A DNA stretch of 64,000 nucleotides from WTFY01 sp965205685 (GTDB taxonomy: Bacteria > Pseudomonadota > Gammaproteobacteria > UBA4575). The translations under genes and the position numbers were made by a program. The stretch covers positions 186,001-250,000 of the forward strand of contig OZ242174.1 of assembly GCA_965205685.1 (NCBI GenBank). Reading direction: 5' to 3'. The notes under the pieces are model-generated. The model was not told the DNA's origin. It ran no database searches and was given only the letters and a program-made list of their open reading frames with translations. Every line of letters begins with the position of its first letter. The stretch's first letter is position 1. Of this stretch, positions 1-8,997 are shown piece after piece.

Positions 1-276
1 GGGCTGTTGCACGGACCGTGCGATATCGACGATGCCCTCCAGGTCGAACAGGGCATGACGGGCCTGCTCGGCGACCAGCTTTCCCACCGAGGTGAAGGTC
101 ACGCTGCGGCTGGTGCGATCCACCAGGGAAACATTCAACTGCCTCTCAAGCTCCTTGATGGCTACACTGAAGGCGGACTGGGTGACAAAGCAGGCCTCTG
201 CGGCCTTGCCGAAATGCAGGTATTTCTCCAGCGTCACCAGATAACGCAGCTGCTTGACGGTGGGCAGGTTGATCAT
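1..276 (-). CDS. LysR-family regulator, OxyR-like (5' part only)
   Basis: The first 92 codons of a LysR-type transcription factor that runs off the left edge. The N-terminus (MINLPTVKQLRYLVTLEKY, then a helix-turn-helix with FGKAAEACFVTQSAFSVAIKELE) matches the OxyR branch of the family closely. OxyR proteins sense peroxide through C-terminal cysteines, which lie outside the window, so the ligand cannot be confirmed. The ATG at 276 is the natural start because it places the helix-turn-helix at the usual distance; another ATG 16 nt upstream is out of frame. No strong ribosome binding site is visible. The upstream region is AT-rich and contains a short palindrome that could be an autoregulatory site. 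Confidence 0.85.
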   Translation of the reverse strand, partial: MINLPTVKQLRYLVTLEKYLHFGKAAEACFVTQSAFSVAIKELERQLNVSLVDRTSRSVTFTSVGKLVAEQARHALFDLEGIVDIARSVQQP

Positions 277-286
277 TTGTAAAATA

Positions 287-297
287 AATCATTGATT
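287..297. promoter_or_regulatory. 11-bp palindrome upstream of the OxyR-like gene
   Basis: AATCATTGATT is a perfect inverted repeat 10 bp upstream of the regulator start, in AT-rich DNA. LysR-type regulators often bind dyads next to their own start, so it may be an operator. This is inference from position only. Confidence 0.3.
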
Positions 298-403
298 AAG
301 AAACAATCAGATTTATATCAGGATCAAGCCACGATCTCCAGTCCTGTGCGAGACGGGACCGGGTGCAGGTGCGGGCTTTACGGGAACGTGGGATGGGTGC
401 GCT

Positions 404-421
404 ATTCCACGGGCGCGGAAT
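404..421 (-). terminator. Weak hairpin after the SMR gene
   Basis: ATTCC and GGAAT pair around a GC-rich centre just downstream of the SMR stop codon. No T-run follows on the minus strand, so termination is uncertain. The rest of 277-433 holds no gene that I can see. Confidence 0.25.
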
Positions 422-433
422 CATTCACAACAG

Positions 434-763
434 TTAATGAGTTTGCCCCTTATACAAATTTACCAACGTGACCCCAATAACGATCAAGAACAAACCAATG
501 ATCGTTTGCCAGTTTAAGGTCTGTTTATAAAAGACATAACTTAGCAGCGCTACTGAGAAAACACCCAGTCCTGCCCAGGATGCATACAGTATTGCAAGAG
601 GGAGTTTTTGGGCTAACAGTGTCAACAGATAAAAAGATATGCCATATGAGATGATCAAAACAGCGGTTGGCAACAGCTGTGTAAAATTTTGTGATGCAGG
701 CAAGAGCATTGTTCCAAGAACTTCTAATGCGATTGCAGCAAAAAGCATTATGTATACATCCAT
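434..763 (-). CDS. Small multidrug resistance (SMR/EmrE-like) transporter
   Basis: A 109-residue protein with four predicted membrane helices, the standard SMR length. The membrane glutamate E14, which couples proton exchange to drug export in EmrE, is present, as is W63 in the ASWAGLG segment at the EmrE position. It should export cationic compounds or guanidinium-type substrates as a dimer in the inner membrane; the substrate cannot be told. A purine-rich ribosome binding site (AGAAGAG) precedes the ATG. The gene follows glmS by 24 nt on the same strand but is clearly richer in A and T than its neighbours, suggesting acquisition by transfer. Confidence 0.88.
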   Translation of the reverse strand: MDVYIMLFAAIALEVLGTMLLPASQNFTQLLPTAVLIISYGISFYLLTLLAQKLPLAILYASWAGLGVFSVALLSYVFYKQTLNWQTIIGLFLIVIGVTLVNLYKGQTH

Positions 764-787
764 TCTCTTCTAGTTCGCTGTTGTGAA

Positions 788-2617
788 CTATTCCACCGTC
801 ACCGACTTGGCCAGATTGCGTGGCTGGTCGACGTCCGTGCCCTTCAGGACCGCCACGTGATAGGCGAGAAGCTGCAGGGGAATGGCAAAGATGATGGGGG
901 CGACCGCATTGTCCGGGGCATCCACCTCGATCCCGATCGTCTCGGAGCCGGGTTCGAACCCTGAATCCACGTCAGCAAACACGTGCAGCACACCGCCACG
1001 CGCACGCACTTCTTCCAGGTTGGACTTCAGTTTCTCCAGAAGAACATCGTTCGGTGCCACGGCAATGACCGGGACCTTGTCGTCCACCAGCGCGATGGGG
1101 CCATGCTTGAGTTCGCCCGCAGGGTACGCCTCGGCATGGATATAGGAAACTTCCTTGAGCTTCAGGGCACCTTCTTTGGCAATGGGATAATGGATGCCGC
1201 GGCCCAGAAACAGGGCATGCTGCTTGTCCCAGTACTGGCGCGAGAGTGCCTCGATCTCGGCATCCCGCTCCAGTACGCGGTTGATCCGGGCCGGCAAGTT
1301 AGCCAACTGCTCCGCCAGCTGCTTGTCCGTTGCATCCTGCATGCCGTGGTGGCGTCCGACGCTGATCACCAGCATCAGCAAGGCCACCAGCTGGGTGGTA
1401 AAGGCCTTGGTGGAGGCCACACCGACTTCCGGGCCAGCGTGCGTCATCAGCACCAGGTCCGACTCGCGCACCAGGGAGCTTTCCGGAACATTGCAAATGG
1501 TCAGTGAACCGACATAGGCTTCCTCGCGGGCCTGGCGCTGCGCGGCCAGAGTGTCGGCAGTCTCACCGGACTGAGAAATCGTCACGAACAGGGTGCCGGG
1601 CTGAACCACGTGTTTGCGGTAACGAAACTCGCTAGCAACATCGACGAAGCAGGGAATCCCCGTCAGATCCTCAAACCAGAATTTCGCGATCATCCCGGCG
1701 TGATAGCTGCTGCCGCAGGCGATGATCTGCACGGCCCGGGTGCGCTCGAGAATCTGCTCGGCACGTGCCCCCAGAATCTGTTCGGCCACCCGCCCGTTGA
1801 TCAGACGTCCTTCCAAGGTGTCGGCAATGGCCTGAGGCTGTTCATGGATTTCCTTGAGCATGTAGTGCGGATAGCCGTCTTTCTCGACGGCATCTGCGGA
1901 CAGGTAACTCCGCTGGGAATTACGCTCCACCGCGGCCCCGCCTTCGTCGAACACCTGGATTTGCGCACGCGAGATGTCCACAATGTCCCCGTCCTCCAGG
2001 AAAACGAACTCCTGCGTCTCCTTCAGCAGGGCGTGCACGTCCGAGGCAATGAAGTTTTCTTCCTGGCCGATCCCGACGACCAGCGGGCTGCCGTTTCGCG
2101 CGGCGATCATGCGCCCCGGTTCGGTCTTGTCGATCACTCCAAGCGCATAGGCACCTTTCAAATCTTTCACGGTTGCACTCACCGCAGCCAGCAGATCCAG
2201 GCCGCGGTCCAGGTACAGCACAATCTGGTGGGCGATGACTTCGGTATCGGTGTCCGAGGCAAAGCTGAAGCCCGCTTCGCTCTGCTCGATCTTGAGGCGC
2301 TCGAAATTCTCGATGATGCCGTTGTGCACAATGGCAATGCGTCCATTGCTGATGTGTGGGTGCGCATTGTGTTCGGCGGGTACGCCGTGGGTTGCCCATC
2401 GGGTGTGCGCAATTCCGAGCTGGCCGGTGAGTGCGGATTCCTCCAGGGCCTTGCCCAGTTCGCTGACCTTGCCCTGCCTTCGCACGCGCTCGATTGCACC
2501 ATTGGTCAGCACGGCCATTCCGGCCGAGTCATACCCGCGGTATTCCAGGCGCCGCAGGCCTTCAAGCAGGACCGGGGAGATGTCCCTGTTCGCGATGCCG
2601 CCGACGATTCCGCACAT
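788..2617 (-). CDS. glmS: Glutamine-fructose-6-phosphate aminotransferase (isomerizing)
   Basis: A 609-residue enzyme that makes glucosamine-6-phosphate from fructose-6-phosphate and glutamine, the first step toward UDP-GlcNAc for peptidoglycan and LPS. The N-terminal glutaminase domain begins MCGIVGGIA, so Cys2 becomes the N-terminal nucleophile. Two SIS sugar-isomerase domains follow (roughly residues 285-430 and 460-600), and the C-terminus ends in the conserved AKSVTVE. It starts 3 nt after the glmU stop codon on the same strand, so the two pathway genes are very probably cotranscribed. Length and motifs are canonical. Confidence 0.99.
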   Translation of the reverse strand: MCGIVGGIANRDISPVLLEGLRRLEYRGYDSAGMAVLTNGAIERVRRQGKVSELGKALEESALTGQLGIAHTRWATHGVPAEHNAHPHISNGRIAIVHNGIIENFERLKIEQSEAGFSFASDTDTEVIAHQIVLYLDRGLDLLAAVSATVKDLKGAYALGVIDKTEPGRMIAARNGSPLVVGIGQEENFIASDVHALLKETQEFVFLEDGDIVDISRAQIQVFDEGGAAVERNSQRSYLSADAVEKDGYPHYMLKEIHEQPQAIADTLEGRLINGRVAEQILGARAEQILERTRAVQIIACGSSYHAGMIAKFWFEDLTGIPCFVDVASEFRYRKHVVQPGTLFVTISQSGETADTLAAQRQAREEAYVGSLTICNVPESSLVRESDLVLMTHAGPEVGVASTKAFTTQLVALLMLVISVGRHHGMQDATDKQLAEQLANLPARINRVLERDAEIEALSRQYWDKQHALFLGRGIHYPIAKEGALKLKEVSYIHAEAYPAGELKHGPIALVDDKVPVIAVAPNDVLLEKLKSNLEEVRARGGVLHVFADVDSGFEPGSETIGIEVDAPDNAVAPIIFAIPLQLLAYHVAVLKGTDVDQPRNLAKSVTVE

Positions 2618-2620
2618 GAT

Positions 2621-3988
2621 CTATTTCTTGTCCTTCTCGGGGCGCTTCCAGTGCTGCACCGTCACCTGTTTGCTGCGGGCGACCGCAAGGACCTCGGCGG
2701 GCACATCCTTGGTGATGGTCGACCCGGCCGCAATCGTCGCGCCCTCGCCGACGACCACCGGGGCAACGAGCTGGGTGTCGGAGCCAACGAACACGCGATC
2801 ATTGATGACCGTGCGGTGTTTGTGCGCGCCGTCATAGTTGCAGGTGATGGTGCCTGCCCCCACATTGACCCCTGCCCCGAGCTCGGCATCGCCGAGGTAG
2901 CTGAGATGATTGACCTTGCTGTTCGCACCGATTCCGGATTTCTTGATCTCAACGAAGTTGCCGACCTGCACCTGATCCCCCAGGCGGGTCTGCGGGCGAA
3001 TCCGGGCGAAGGGGCCGATGCGGCATTCGCTGCCGATTTCGGCCTCTTCGATATGGCTGTTGGCATGGATCCGGGTGCCGGCACCGACGGTGGTGTTGAT
3101 GAGCACGCTGTTGGCTCCGATTCGCACGCCGTCGCCGAGACGGTTTTGCCCTTCGAACACGGCATTGACATCGATTTCAACATCCCTTCCCACCTGCAGT
3201 TCACCCCGGATGTCGATGCGTGCGGGATCCATGAGTGTCGCGCCCTGGTCCATCAGCCGCCGCGCAGCCCTGCGCTGGCAGGCGCGCTCGGCCCGGGCCA
3301 GCTGCGCCTTGTCATTGACCCCGAGCGCAGCATCGGCGTCCTGGCAGAGCATGGCCTCGACGCGGTGCCCGCCTTCGACCGCCAGCCCGATGCAATCGGT
3401 CAGGTAGAATTCCTGCTGGGTATTGTCGTTGCCGACCTGTCCCAGCCACTGCTTCAACCGCTCCGCACGTGCCGCCAGCACCCCGGTATTCATTTCACGA
3501 ATGGCCAGCGTGTCCGGGTCGGCCTCGCACTGCTCGACGATACGCAAAACCCCGCCATCGGCATCGCGCACGATCCTCCCCAGACCTTCCACCCCCTCGA
3601 ATTCCGCCGACAGCAACATCAGCTCACAACGTGACAGGCCCTCAAGCAGCCGCTGCAAGGTGGCAGGCTCGAGCAGGGGGACATCGCCATACAGGACCAG
3701 AACCACGTGCTCATCAGCTAGCCCGGGCAAGGCCTGCTGCACCGCATGCCCTGTCCCCAGCTGCTGCTCCTGCAGATGCCAGCAAATGCCTTCATCACCC
3801 ACCGCGGCGCGGACCTGCTCCGTACCGTAGCCGGTGACGATGTGAATGTTATGCGGTGACAATGTGCGGGCACATTCGATCACATGCCCCAGCAAGGGTT
3901 TGCCGGCGAGTGGGTGCAGAACCTTGGGCAAATCGCTGTGCATGCGCGTGCCCTGGCCTGCGGCAAGGATGACGATTTCCAGTTTCAT
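2621..3988 (-). CDS. glmU: Bifunctional N-acetylglucosamine-1-phosphate uridyltransferase / glucosamine-1-phosphate acetyltransferase
   Basis: A 455-residue cytoplasmic enzyme that acetylates glucosamine-1-phosphate and then attaches UMP to give UDP-GlcNAc. The N-terminal pyrophosphorylase signature LAAGQGTRM...LPKVLH (about residues 8-25) is intact, and the C-terminal half is a left-handed beta-helix of hexapeptide repeats that carries the acetyltransferase site. It is followed directly by glmS and preceded by the end of the atp operon, the usual gammaproteobacterial order. The ATG start gives a family-typical length. Confidence 0.99.
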   Translation of the reverse strand: MKLEIVILAAGQGTRMHSDLPKVLHPLAGKPLLGHVIECARTLSPHNIHIVTGYGTEQVRAAVGDEGICWHLQEQQLGTGHAVQQALPGLADEHVVLVLYGDVPLLEPATLQRLLEGLSRCELMLLSAEFEGVEGLGRIVRDADGGVLRIVEQCEADPDTLAIREMNTGVLAARAERLKQWLGQVGNDNTQQEFYLTDCIGLAVEGGHRVEAMLCQDADAALGVNDKAQLARAERACQRRAARRLMDQGATLMDPARIDIRGELQVGRDVEIDVNAVFEGQNRLGDGVRIGANSVLINTTVGAGTRIHANSHIEEAEIGSECRIGPFARIRPQTRLGDQVQVGNFVEIKKSGIGANSKVNHLSYLGDAELGAGVNVGAGTITCNYDGAHKHRTVINDRVFVGSDTQLVAPVVVGEGATIAAGSTITKDVPAEVLAVARSKQVTVQHWKRPEKDKK

Positions 3989-4061
3989 GAGCGCTTCTTG
4001 ACCGTGAATACCTGTCCTAACCGGTGAAGGCCCGGTGCCTTAACCCTGAACCATTGCAAAC

Positions 4062-4086
4062 CCGCGGCAAATAATCAAATGCCGGG
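4062..4086 (-). terminator. Imperfect hairpin between atpC and glmU
   Basis: CGGCA (4065-4069) pairs with TGCCG (4080-4084), with extra C-G pairs outside a one-base bulge. It lies in the 149-bp gap downstream of atpC. It could attenuate or end the atp transcript; no clear T-run follows, so confidence is low. Confidence 0.3.
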
Positions 4087-4137
4087 ACAGGTTTCGCGGG
4101 CAACGTAGAAGGGGCCAGACAGGCCTTGGGGCGTACC

Positions 4138-4560
4138 CTATTTTCGCATCTTGCGCATGCGCTCGATCATGCGCAACTGCTCGGCGGCACGCGCCAGTTC
4201 CGCCTGTGCCTTGGCGGCATCCAGATCGCCTTTTTGATCACGCAGCGCATCTTCGGCCCGCTGCTTGGCCTCCATGGCCTTGGCTTCATCCAGGTCCTCC
4301 GCACGAATGGCGGTATCCGAAAGCACGGTAACCACGTGCGGCTGCACCTCGAGGATGCCTCCGGAAACATACAGGTACTGGTCTTCCTTGCCTTCCACCT
4401 CGATCTTCAGCTCACCAGGCCGCAGGCTGGTCACCAGGGGGGTGTGGCGCGGGTAGATGCCGACATCGCCCATTCGGGCCGGGGCAAATACCGCCGACAC
4501 AGTGCCGGAAAAAAGCGCCTTTTCAGCGCTAACCACATCCAGGTGCAGTGTCATCGCCAT
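4138..4560 (-). CDS. atpC: F1Fo ATP synthase subunit epsilon
   Basis: The 140-residue epsilon subunit of F1, which joins gamma to the c-ring and can inhibit ATP hydrolysis. It has the N-terminal beta-sandwich (MTLHLDVVSAEKALFSG, then GDVGIYPRHTPLVT) and a C-terminal helical hairpin ending ERMRKMRK. Last gene of the atp operon, 6 nt after atpD. Length is normal for gammaproteobacteria. Confidence 0.98.
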   Translation of the reverse strand: MAMTLHLDVVSAEKALFSGTVSAVFAPARMGDVGIYPRHTPLVTSLRPGELKIEVEGKEDQYLYVSGGILEVQPHVVTVLSDTAIRAEDLDEAKAMEAKQRAEDALRDQKGDLDAAKAQAELARAAEQLRMIERMRKMRK

Positions 4561-4566
4561 GCCGAC

Positions 4567-5943
4567 CTACAGTTCCTCGGCCTTCTGGATGACATCCTCG
4601 ATGCCGCCCTGCATGTAGAATGCCTGTTCCGGCAGGTGATCATACTCGCCCTCGACAATCGCCTTGAACCCGGCAATCGTATCCGGCAGGGACACGATCT
4701 TGCCCGGTGAACCGGTGAACACCTCAGCCACCGAGAACGGTTGCGACAGGAAGCGCTGCACCTTGCGCGCACGGGACACCACCAGCTTGTCCTCCTCGGA
4801 CAGCTCGTCCATGCCCAGAATGGCAATGATGTCCTTGAGTTCCTTGTAGCGCTGCAGTGTGTTTTGCACCGCGCGCGCCGTATCGTAATGCTCCTGCCCG
4901 ATGACCAGCGGATCCAGCTGGCGGCTGGTGGAGTCCAGCGGGTCCACAGCCGGGTAAATGCCTAGCTCGGCCACCTGGCGCGACAGCACCACCGTGGCGT
5001 CGAGGTGCGCGAACGTGGTCGCGGGCGACGGGTCGGTCAGGTCGTCCGCCGGCACATAGACCGCCTGGATCGAGGTGATGGAGCCGCTGCTGGTCGAGGT
5101 GATGCGCTCTTGCAGGGCACCCATTTCCTCGGCCAGGGTAGGCTGGTAGCCCACTGCAGACGGCATGCGGCCCAGCAGGGCGGATACCTCGGTGCCCGCC
5201 AGGGTGTATCGATAGATGTTGTCGATGAACATCAGCACGTCGCGGCCCTCGTCACGGAAATATTCCGCCATCGTCAGGCCCGTCAGGCCGACCCGCAGGC
5301 GGTTGCCCGGCGGCTCGTTCATCTGTCCGTAGACCATGGCCACCTTGTCCAGCACCCCCGCCTCCTTCATTTCGTAGTAGAAGTCGTTGCCCTCGCGGGT
5401 GCGCTCGCCGACCCCGGCGAACACCGACAGCCCCGAGTGCTTTTTCGCAATGTTGTTGATCAGTTCCATCATGGCGACGGTCTTGCCGCAGCCGGCACCA
5501 CCGAACAGCCCGATCTTACCGCCCTTGGCAAACGGGCACAGCAGGTCGATGACCTTGATACCGGTCTCCAGCAATTCGTTGCCGCCAGCCTGCTCCTCGA
5601 ATTTCGGCGGGGCGCGGTGAATCGGCATCGTGGAGTCGGCGCCAATTTCCCCGGCATTGTCCACCGGGTCGCCGAGCACGTTCATGACCCGGCCGAGCGT
5701 CTTGGGTCCGACCGGCACGGAAATCGGGGCCTTGGTGTTGGTTACGCCGAGACCGCGCTTGAGCCCGTCCGAGGCCCCCATGGCAATCGTGCGGGCGATG
5801 CCGCCACCGAGTTGTTGCTGGACCTCCAGGGTGAGGTCCTGGTCGTCGACCACCAGGGCATCGTATACGTTCGGCACTTCCTCGCGTGCAAACTCCACGT
5901 CCACGACCGCGCCGATGATTTCAACAATTTGACCCGTACTCAT
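4567..5943 (-). CDS. atpD: F1Fo ATP synthase subunit beta
   Basis: The 458-residue catalytic beta subunit. The ATG at 5943 (MSTGQIVEIIGAVVDVEF) is chosen because it matches the family start and has an AGAGGAAA ribosome binding site; the frame stays open upstream but that part is not conserved. The P-loop at residues 148-155 reads GGAGCGKT, with Cys152 where most bacterial beta subunits have valine. The conserved GVGERTREGNDFY and DELSEEDK segments are present. It lies between atpG and atpC in the standard operon. Confidence 0.99.
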   Translation of the reverse strand: MSTGQIVEIIGAVVDVEFAREEVPNVYDALVVDDQDLTLEVQQQLGGGIARTIAMGASDGLKRGLGVTNTKAPISVPVGPKTLGRVMNVLGDPVDNAGEIGADSTMPIHRAPPKFEEQAGGNELLETGIKVIDLLCPFAKGGKIGLFGGAGCGKTVAMMELINNIAKKHSGLSVFAGVGERTREGNDFYYEMKEAGVLDKVAMVYGQMNEPPGNRLRVGLTGLTMAEYFRDEGRDVLMFIDNIYRYTLAGTEVSALLGRMPSAVGYQPTLAEEMGALQERITSTSSGSITSIQAVYVPADDLTDPSPATTFAHLDATVVLSRQVAELGIYPAVDPLDSTSRQLDPLVIGQEHYDTARAVQNTLQRYKELKDIIAILGMDELSEEDKLVVSRARKVQRFLSQPFSVAEVFTGSPGKIVSLPDTIAGFKAIVEGEYDHLPEQAFYMQGGIEDVIQKAEEL

Positions 5944-5983
5944 GAGTATTTCCTCTTTCGCTTGTAGTTGTGTATCGCTGCAA

Positions 5984-6847
5984 TCAGACGGCTGCAGCGC
6001 CACCAACGATCTCCGATATTTCCTGGGTGATGGCTGCCTGGCGTGCCTTGTTGTAGGCCAGCTGCAAGTCGGCAATCAGCTCACCGGCATTGTCCGACGC
6101 GCTTTTCATGGCGATCATGCGCGCTGCCATCTCGCAGGCGACATTCTCGACCACGCTCTGGTAGACGATCGACTCGATGTACCTGCGCAGCAACTCATCC
6201 AGCACCACCTTGGCGTCCGGCTCGTAGATATAGTCCCAGTGGTGCTTGAGTTCCTCGTTGTCCTCTGCCACCAGGGGCAGCAGGGTGCTGACCTTCGGGC
6301 GCTGCGTCATGGTGTTGACAAATTCGTTCTCGACCAGGAACAGACGGTCAATCGAGCCCTCGGTGTAGGCATCCAGCATGGTCTTGATCGTGCCGATCAG
6401 CTCACCGATGTGCACCGTATCGCCGAGATGGCTGACCTGCGAGATGATATTGCCCGAAAAGCGCTTGAAGAACGCCGTTCCCTTGGCACCGATCAGGCAC
6501 AAATCGATGCCCACCCCCTGTTGCTGCCAGTCCTGCATGGCTTTCAGGGCCGCCTTGAAGGCATTGATGTTGAGCCCGCCGCACAGGCCGCGGTCGGTTG
6601 AGACGATGATGAAGCCGACGCGCTTGACCTCCGCATGCTCGATGAGAAACGGGTGATGGTATTCCGCGTGGGCATTGGCCAGGTGCCCGATCACGTTGAG
6701 CATTTTCTGCGAGTAGGGACGCGTGGCGTTCATGCGGTCCTGGGCCTTGCGCATCTTGCTGGCCGCGACCATTTCCATGGCCTTGGTAATCTTTTGCGTA
6801 TTCTTGATGCTCGCAATCTGCGTGCGTATTTCTTTCTCGCCCGCCAT
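5984..6847 (-). CDS. atpG: F1Fo ATP synthase subunit gamma
   Basis: The 287-residue central stalk that rotates inside the alpha3beta3 ring. The N-terminus GEKEIRTQIASIKNTQKITKAMEMVAASKMRKAQ and the C-terminal helix with YNKARQAAITQEISEIVGGAAA are the diagnostic coiled-coil segments. It sits 12 nt after atpA and 40 nt before atpD. Length is typical. Confidence 0.99.
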   Translation of the reverse strand: MAGEKEIRTQIASIKNTQKITKAMEMVAASKMRKAQDRMNATRPYSQKMLNVIGHLANAHAEYHHPFLIEHAEVKRVGFIIVSTDRGLCGGLNINAFKAALKAMQDWQQQGVGIDLCLIGAKGTAFFKRFSGNIISQVSHLGDTVHIGELIGTIKTMLDAYTEGSIDRLFLVENEFVNTMTQRPKVSTLLPLVAEDNEELKHHWDYIYEPDAKVVLDELLRRYIESIVYQSVVENVACEMAARMIAMKSASDNAGELIADLQLAYNKARQAAITQEISEIVGGAAAV

Positions 6848-6859
6848 GGCCGTACCGTC

Positions 6860-8401
6860 CTACCAGCTGCCCTTGGCCTTGAAATCCTCGACCGCGCGGG
6901 CCAGTCCCGCCTCGATCTCGTCGTCATAGGCACCACTGTGGTTGATCTGTTCCAGCAGTTCCGCATGCTGCGAGCGCATGAAGTCATGCATGGCCTTCTC
7001 GAACGGCACCACCTTGCCCACTTCGACATCATCCACGTAACCGCGGTCCACCGCGAACAGCGAGACCGCCATGTCCGCCACGGTCAGGGGCGTGTACTGG
7101 GGTTGTTTCATCAGCTCCATGACCCGTTCGCCGCGTTCGAGCTGCTTGCGGGTCTGCTCATCGAGGTCGGATGCGAACTGCGAAAACGCGGCCAGCTCGC
7201 GGTACTGGGCTAGTGCCAGACGCACCCCGCCGCCGAGCTTCTTGATCACCGGGGTCTGGGCCGCACCGCCGACCCGCGAAACCGACAGGCCCGCATTGAT
7301 GGCCGGGCGAAATCCCGAGTTGAACAGGTCGCTTTCCAGGAAGATCTGGCCATCGGTGATCGAGATGACGTTGGTGGGCACGAAGGCCGACACGTCGCCA
7401 GCCTGCGTCTCGATGATCGGCAGCGCGGTCAGAGAGCCGGTACGCCCGCTCACCTTGCCGTCGGTAAACTCTTCCACGTACGCGGCATTGACCCGCGATG
7501 CACGCTCGAGCAGTCGCGAATGCAGGTAGAACACGTCGCCCGGATAGGCTTCGCGGCCCGGCGGGCGGCGCAGCAACAGCGAGACCTGGCGATAGGCCCA
7601 GGCCTGCTTGGTCAGGTCGTCGTAAATGATCAGGGCATCCTCGCCGCGGTCGCGGAAGTACTCGCCCATGGCACAGCCGGAATAAGGTGCAATGTACTGC
7701 ATGGCCGCCGACTCCGAGGCGCTGGCCGCAACGACGATGGTATGTTCCATCGCGTCGTGCTCCTCAAGCTTGCGCACCACGTTGGCGATCGAGGAGTTCT
7801 TCTGCCCGATCGCCACGTAGATACACTTGATGCCGGTGCCCTTCTGGTTGATGATGGTGTCGATGGCCAGAGCCGTCTTGCCGGTCTGGCGGTCACCGAT
7901 GATCAGCTCCCGCTGGCCGCGTCCAATCGGCACCATGGAGTCGATGGACTTCAGTCCCGTCTGCACGGGCTCGCTCACCGACTGGCGCTCGATCACGCCG
8001 GGGGCGATCTTCTCGATCGGCGAAGACTGTGCACACTCTGCCGGGCCCTTGCCGTCAATACCGTTGCCAAGCGAATCCACCACCCGGCCGAGCAACTCGG
8101 GGCCGACCGGTACTTCCAGAATTCTTCCCGTGCAGGACACCTTGTCGCCCTCGGTAATGTGCTTGTATTCGCCAAGGACCACCGCGCCCACTGAGTCGCG
8201 CTCCAGGTTCAGCGCCATGCCAAAGGTGTTCTGCGGAAACTCCAGCATCTCCCCGGCCATGACATCGGCCAGCCCGTGGATGCGCACGATGCCGTCAGTG
8301 ACACCCACCACGGTGCCCTCCGTGCGGGCCTGGGCGACCACTTCAAAATTCTCGATGCGTTTTTGGATCAGTTCACTGATTTCGGTTGGGTTCAGTTGCA
8401 T
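6860..8401 (-). CDS. atpA: F1Fo ATP synthase subunit alpha
   Basis: The 513-residue non-catalytic nucleotide-binding subunit. The start is the ATG at 8401 (MQLNPTEISELIQKRIENF), the universal N-terminus; the frame stays open upstream through atpH sequence but that is not part of the gene. The P-loop GDRQTGKTALA lies near residue 170, and the C-terminal helical domain is complete. It is cotranscribed with atpH upstream and atpG downstream. Confidence 0.99.
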   Translation of the reverse strand: MQLNPTEISELIQKRIENFEVVAQARTEGTVVGVTDGIVRIHGLADVMAGEMLEFPQNTFGMALNLERDSVGAVVLGEYKHITEGDKVSCTGRILEVPVGPELLGRVVDSLGNGIDGKGPAECAQSSPIEKIAPGVIERQSVSEPVQTGLKSIDSMVPIGRGQRELIIGDRQTGKTALAIDTIINQKGTGIKCIYVAIGQKNSSIANVVRKLEEHDAMEHTIVVAASASESAAMQYIAPYSGCAMGEYFRDRGEDALIIYDDLTKQAWAYRQVSLLLRRPPGREAYPGDVFYLHSRLLERASRVNAAYVEEFTDGKVSGRTGSLTALPIIETQAGDVSAFVPTNVISITDGQIFLESDLFNSGFRPAINAGLSVSRVGGAAQTPVIKKLGGGVRLALAQYRELAAFSQFASDLDEQTRKQLERGERVMELMKQPQYTPLTVADMAVSLFAVDRGYVDDVEVGKVVPFEKAMHDFMRSQHAELLEQINHSGAYDDEIEAGLARAVEDFKAKGSW

Positions 8402-8435
8402 GTTCGAATCCTCTTGTTGGCTCCGGTGCCTGTAC

Positions 8436-8972
8436 TCAGTGCGCCAGGGCCGTTGAAAGCTTGTCGAGGCGTCCGCGAACGGATCCGTCGATGACCAGGT
8501 CTCCCGCGCGGATGACGGCACCGCCGATCAGCGCCGGGTCGGTCCGCGAGACCAGCTGCACCTCTTTGCCGAGACGCTGCCTGAGGGCCTGGGTGATGTC
8601 TGCCAGCTGCGCCTCATCGACCTCGCTCGCCGAGATCACCTCGGCATTGACCGTGCCTTCGGCCTCTGCCCGGTAACGCCGGAACAGGATCTCGATATCC
8701 GGCAGCAGGCGAATGCGGTTATTCTCGGCCAGCAGGCGAATGAAATTGCGGGCGCGCTCGTTGAGCTGCTCCTCGCACACCGAAATCAACAGCTCGGCTG
8801 CCTGCTGCCTGGACAGCGCCGGGCTGTCCAGCACGGCGCGCATGGTCGGGTCGCTGGAGACCGCCACCATGAATGCCAGCATCCCGCTCCAGGGCTCCTG
8901 TTCCTGGTGGGCGCAGGCCGCATCGAAGGCGGCGCGGGCATAGGGTCTTGCGGCAGTGGTGAGGTCTGACAT
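8436..8972 (-). CDS. atpH: F1Fo ATP synthase subunit delta
   Basis: The 178-residue delta subunit that ties the peripheral stalk to the top of F1. The start at 8972 (MSDLTTAARPYARAAFDAA) matches the family and has a purine-rich site upstream; codons further upstream belong to the atpF overlap. The C-terminal GGAVIRAGDLVIDGSVRGRL is the delta signature. It lies 25 nt after atpF. Confidence 0.98.
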   Translation of the reverse strand: MSDLTTAARPYARAAFDAACAHQEQEPWSGMLAFMVAVSSDPTMRAVLDSPALSRQQAAELLISVCEEQLNERARNFIRLLAENNRIRLLPDIEILFRRYRAEAEGTVNAEVISASEVDEAQLADITQALRQRLGKEVQLVSRTDPALIGGAVIRAGDLVIDGSVRGRLDKLSTALAH

Positions 8973-8997
8973 CGGTCTTGGAAATGAATTTCGTGGC

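Noticed and set aside
1610..3634. 674-codon plus-strand open frame across glmS and glmU
   Set aside because: Antisense to two certain genes; high GC leaves the opposite frame free of stops. No protein-family pattern.
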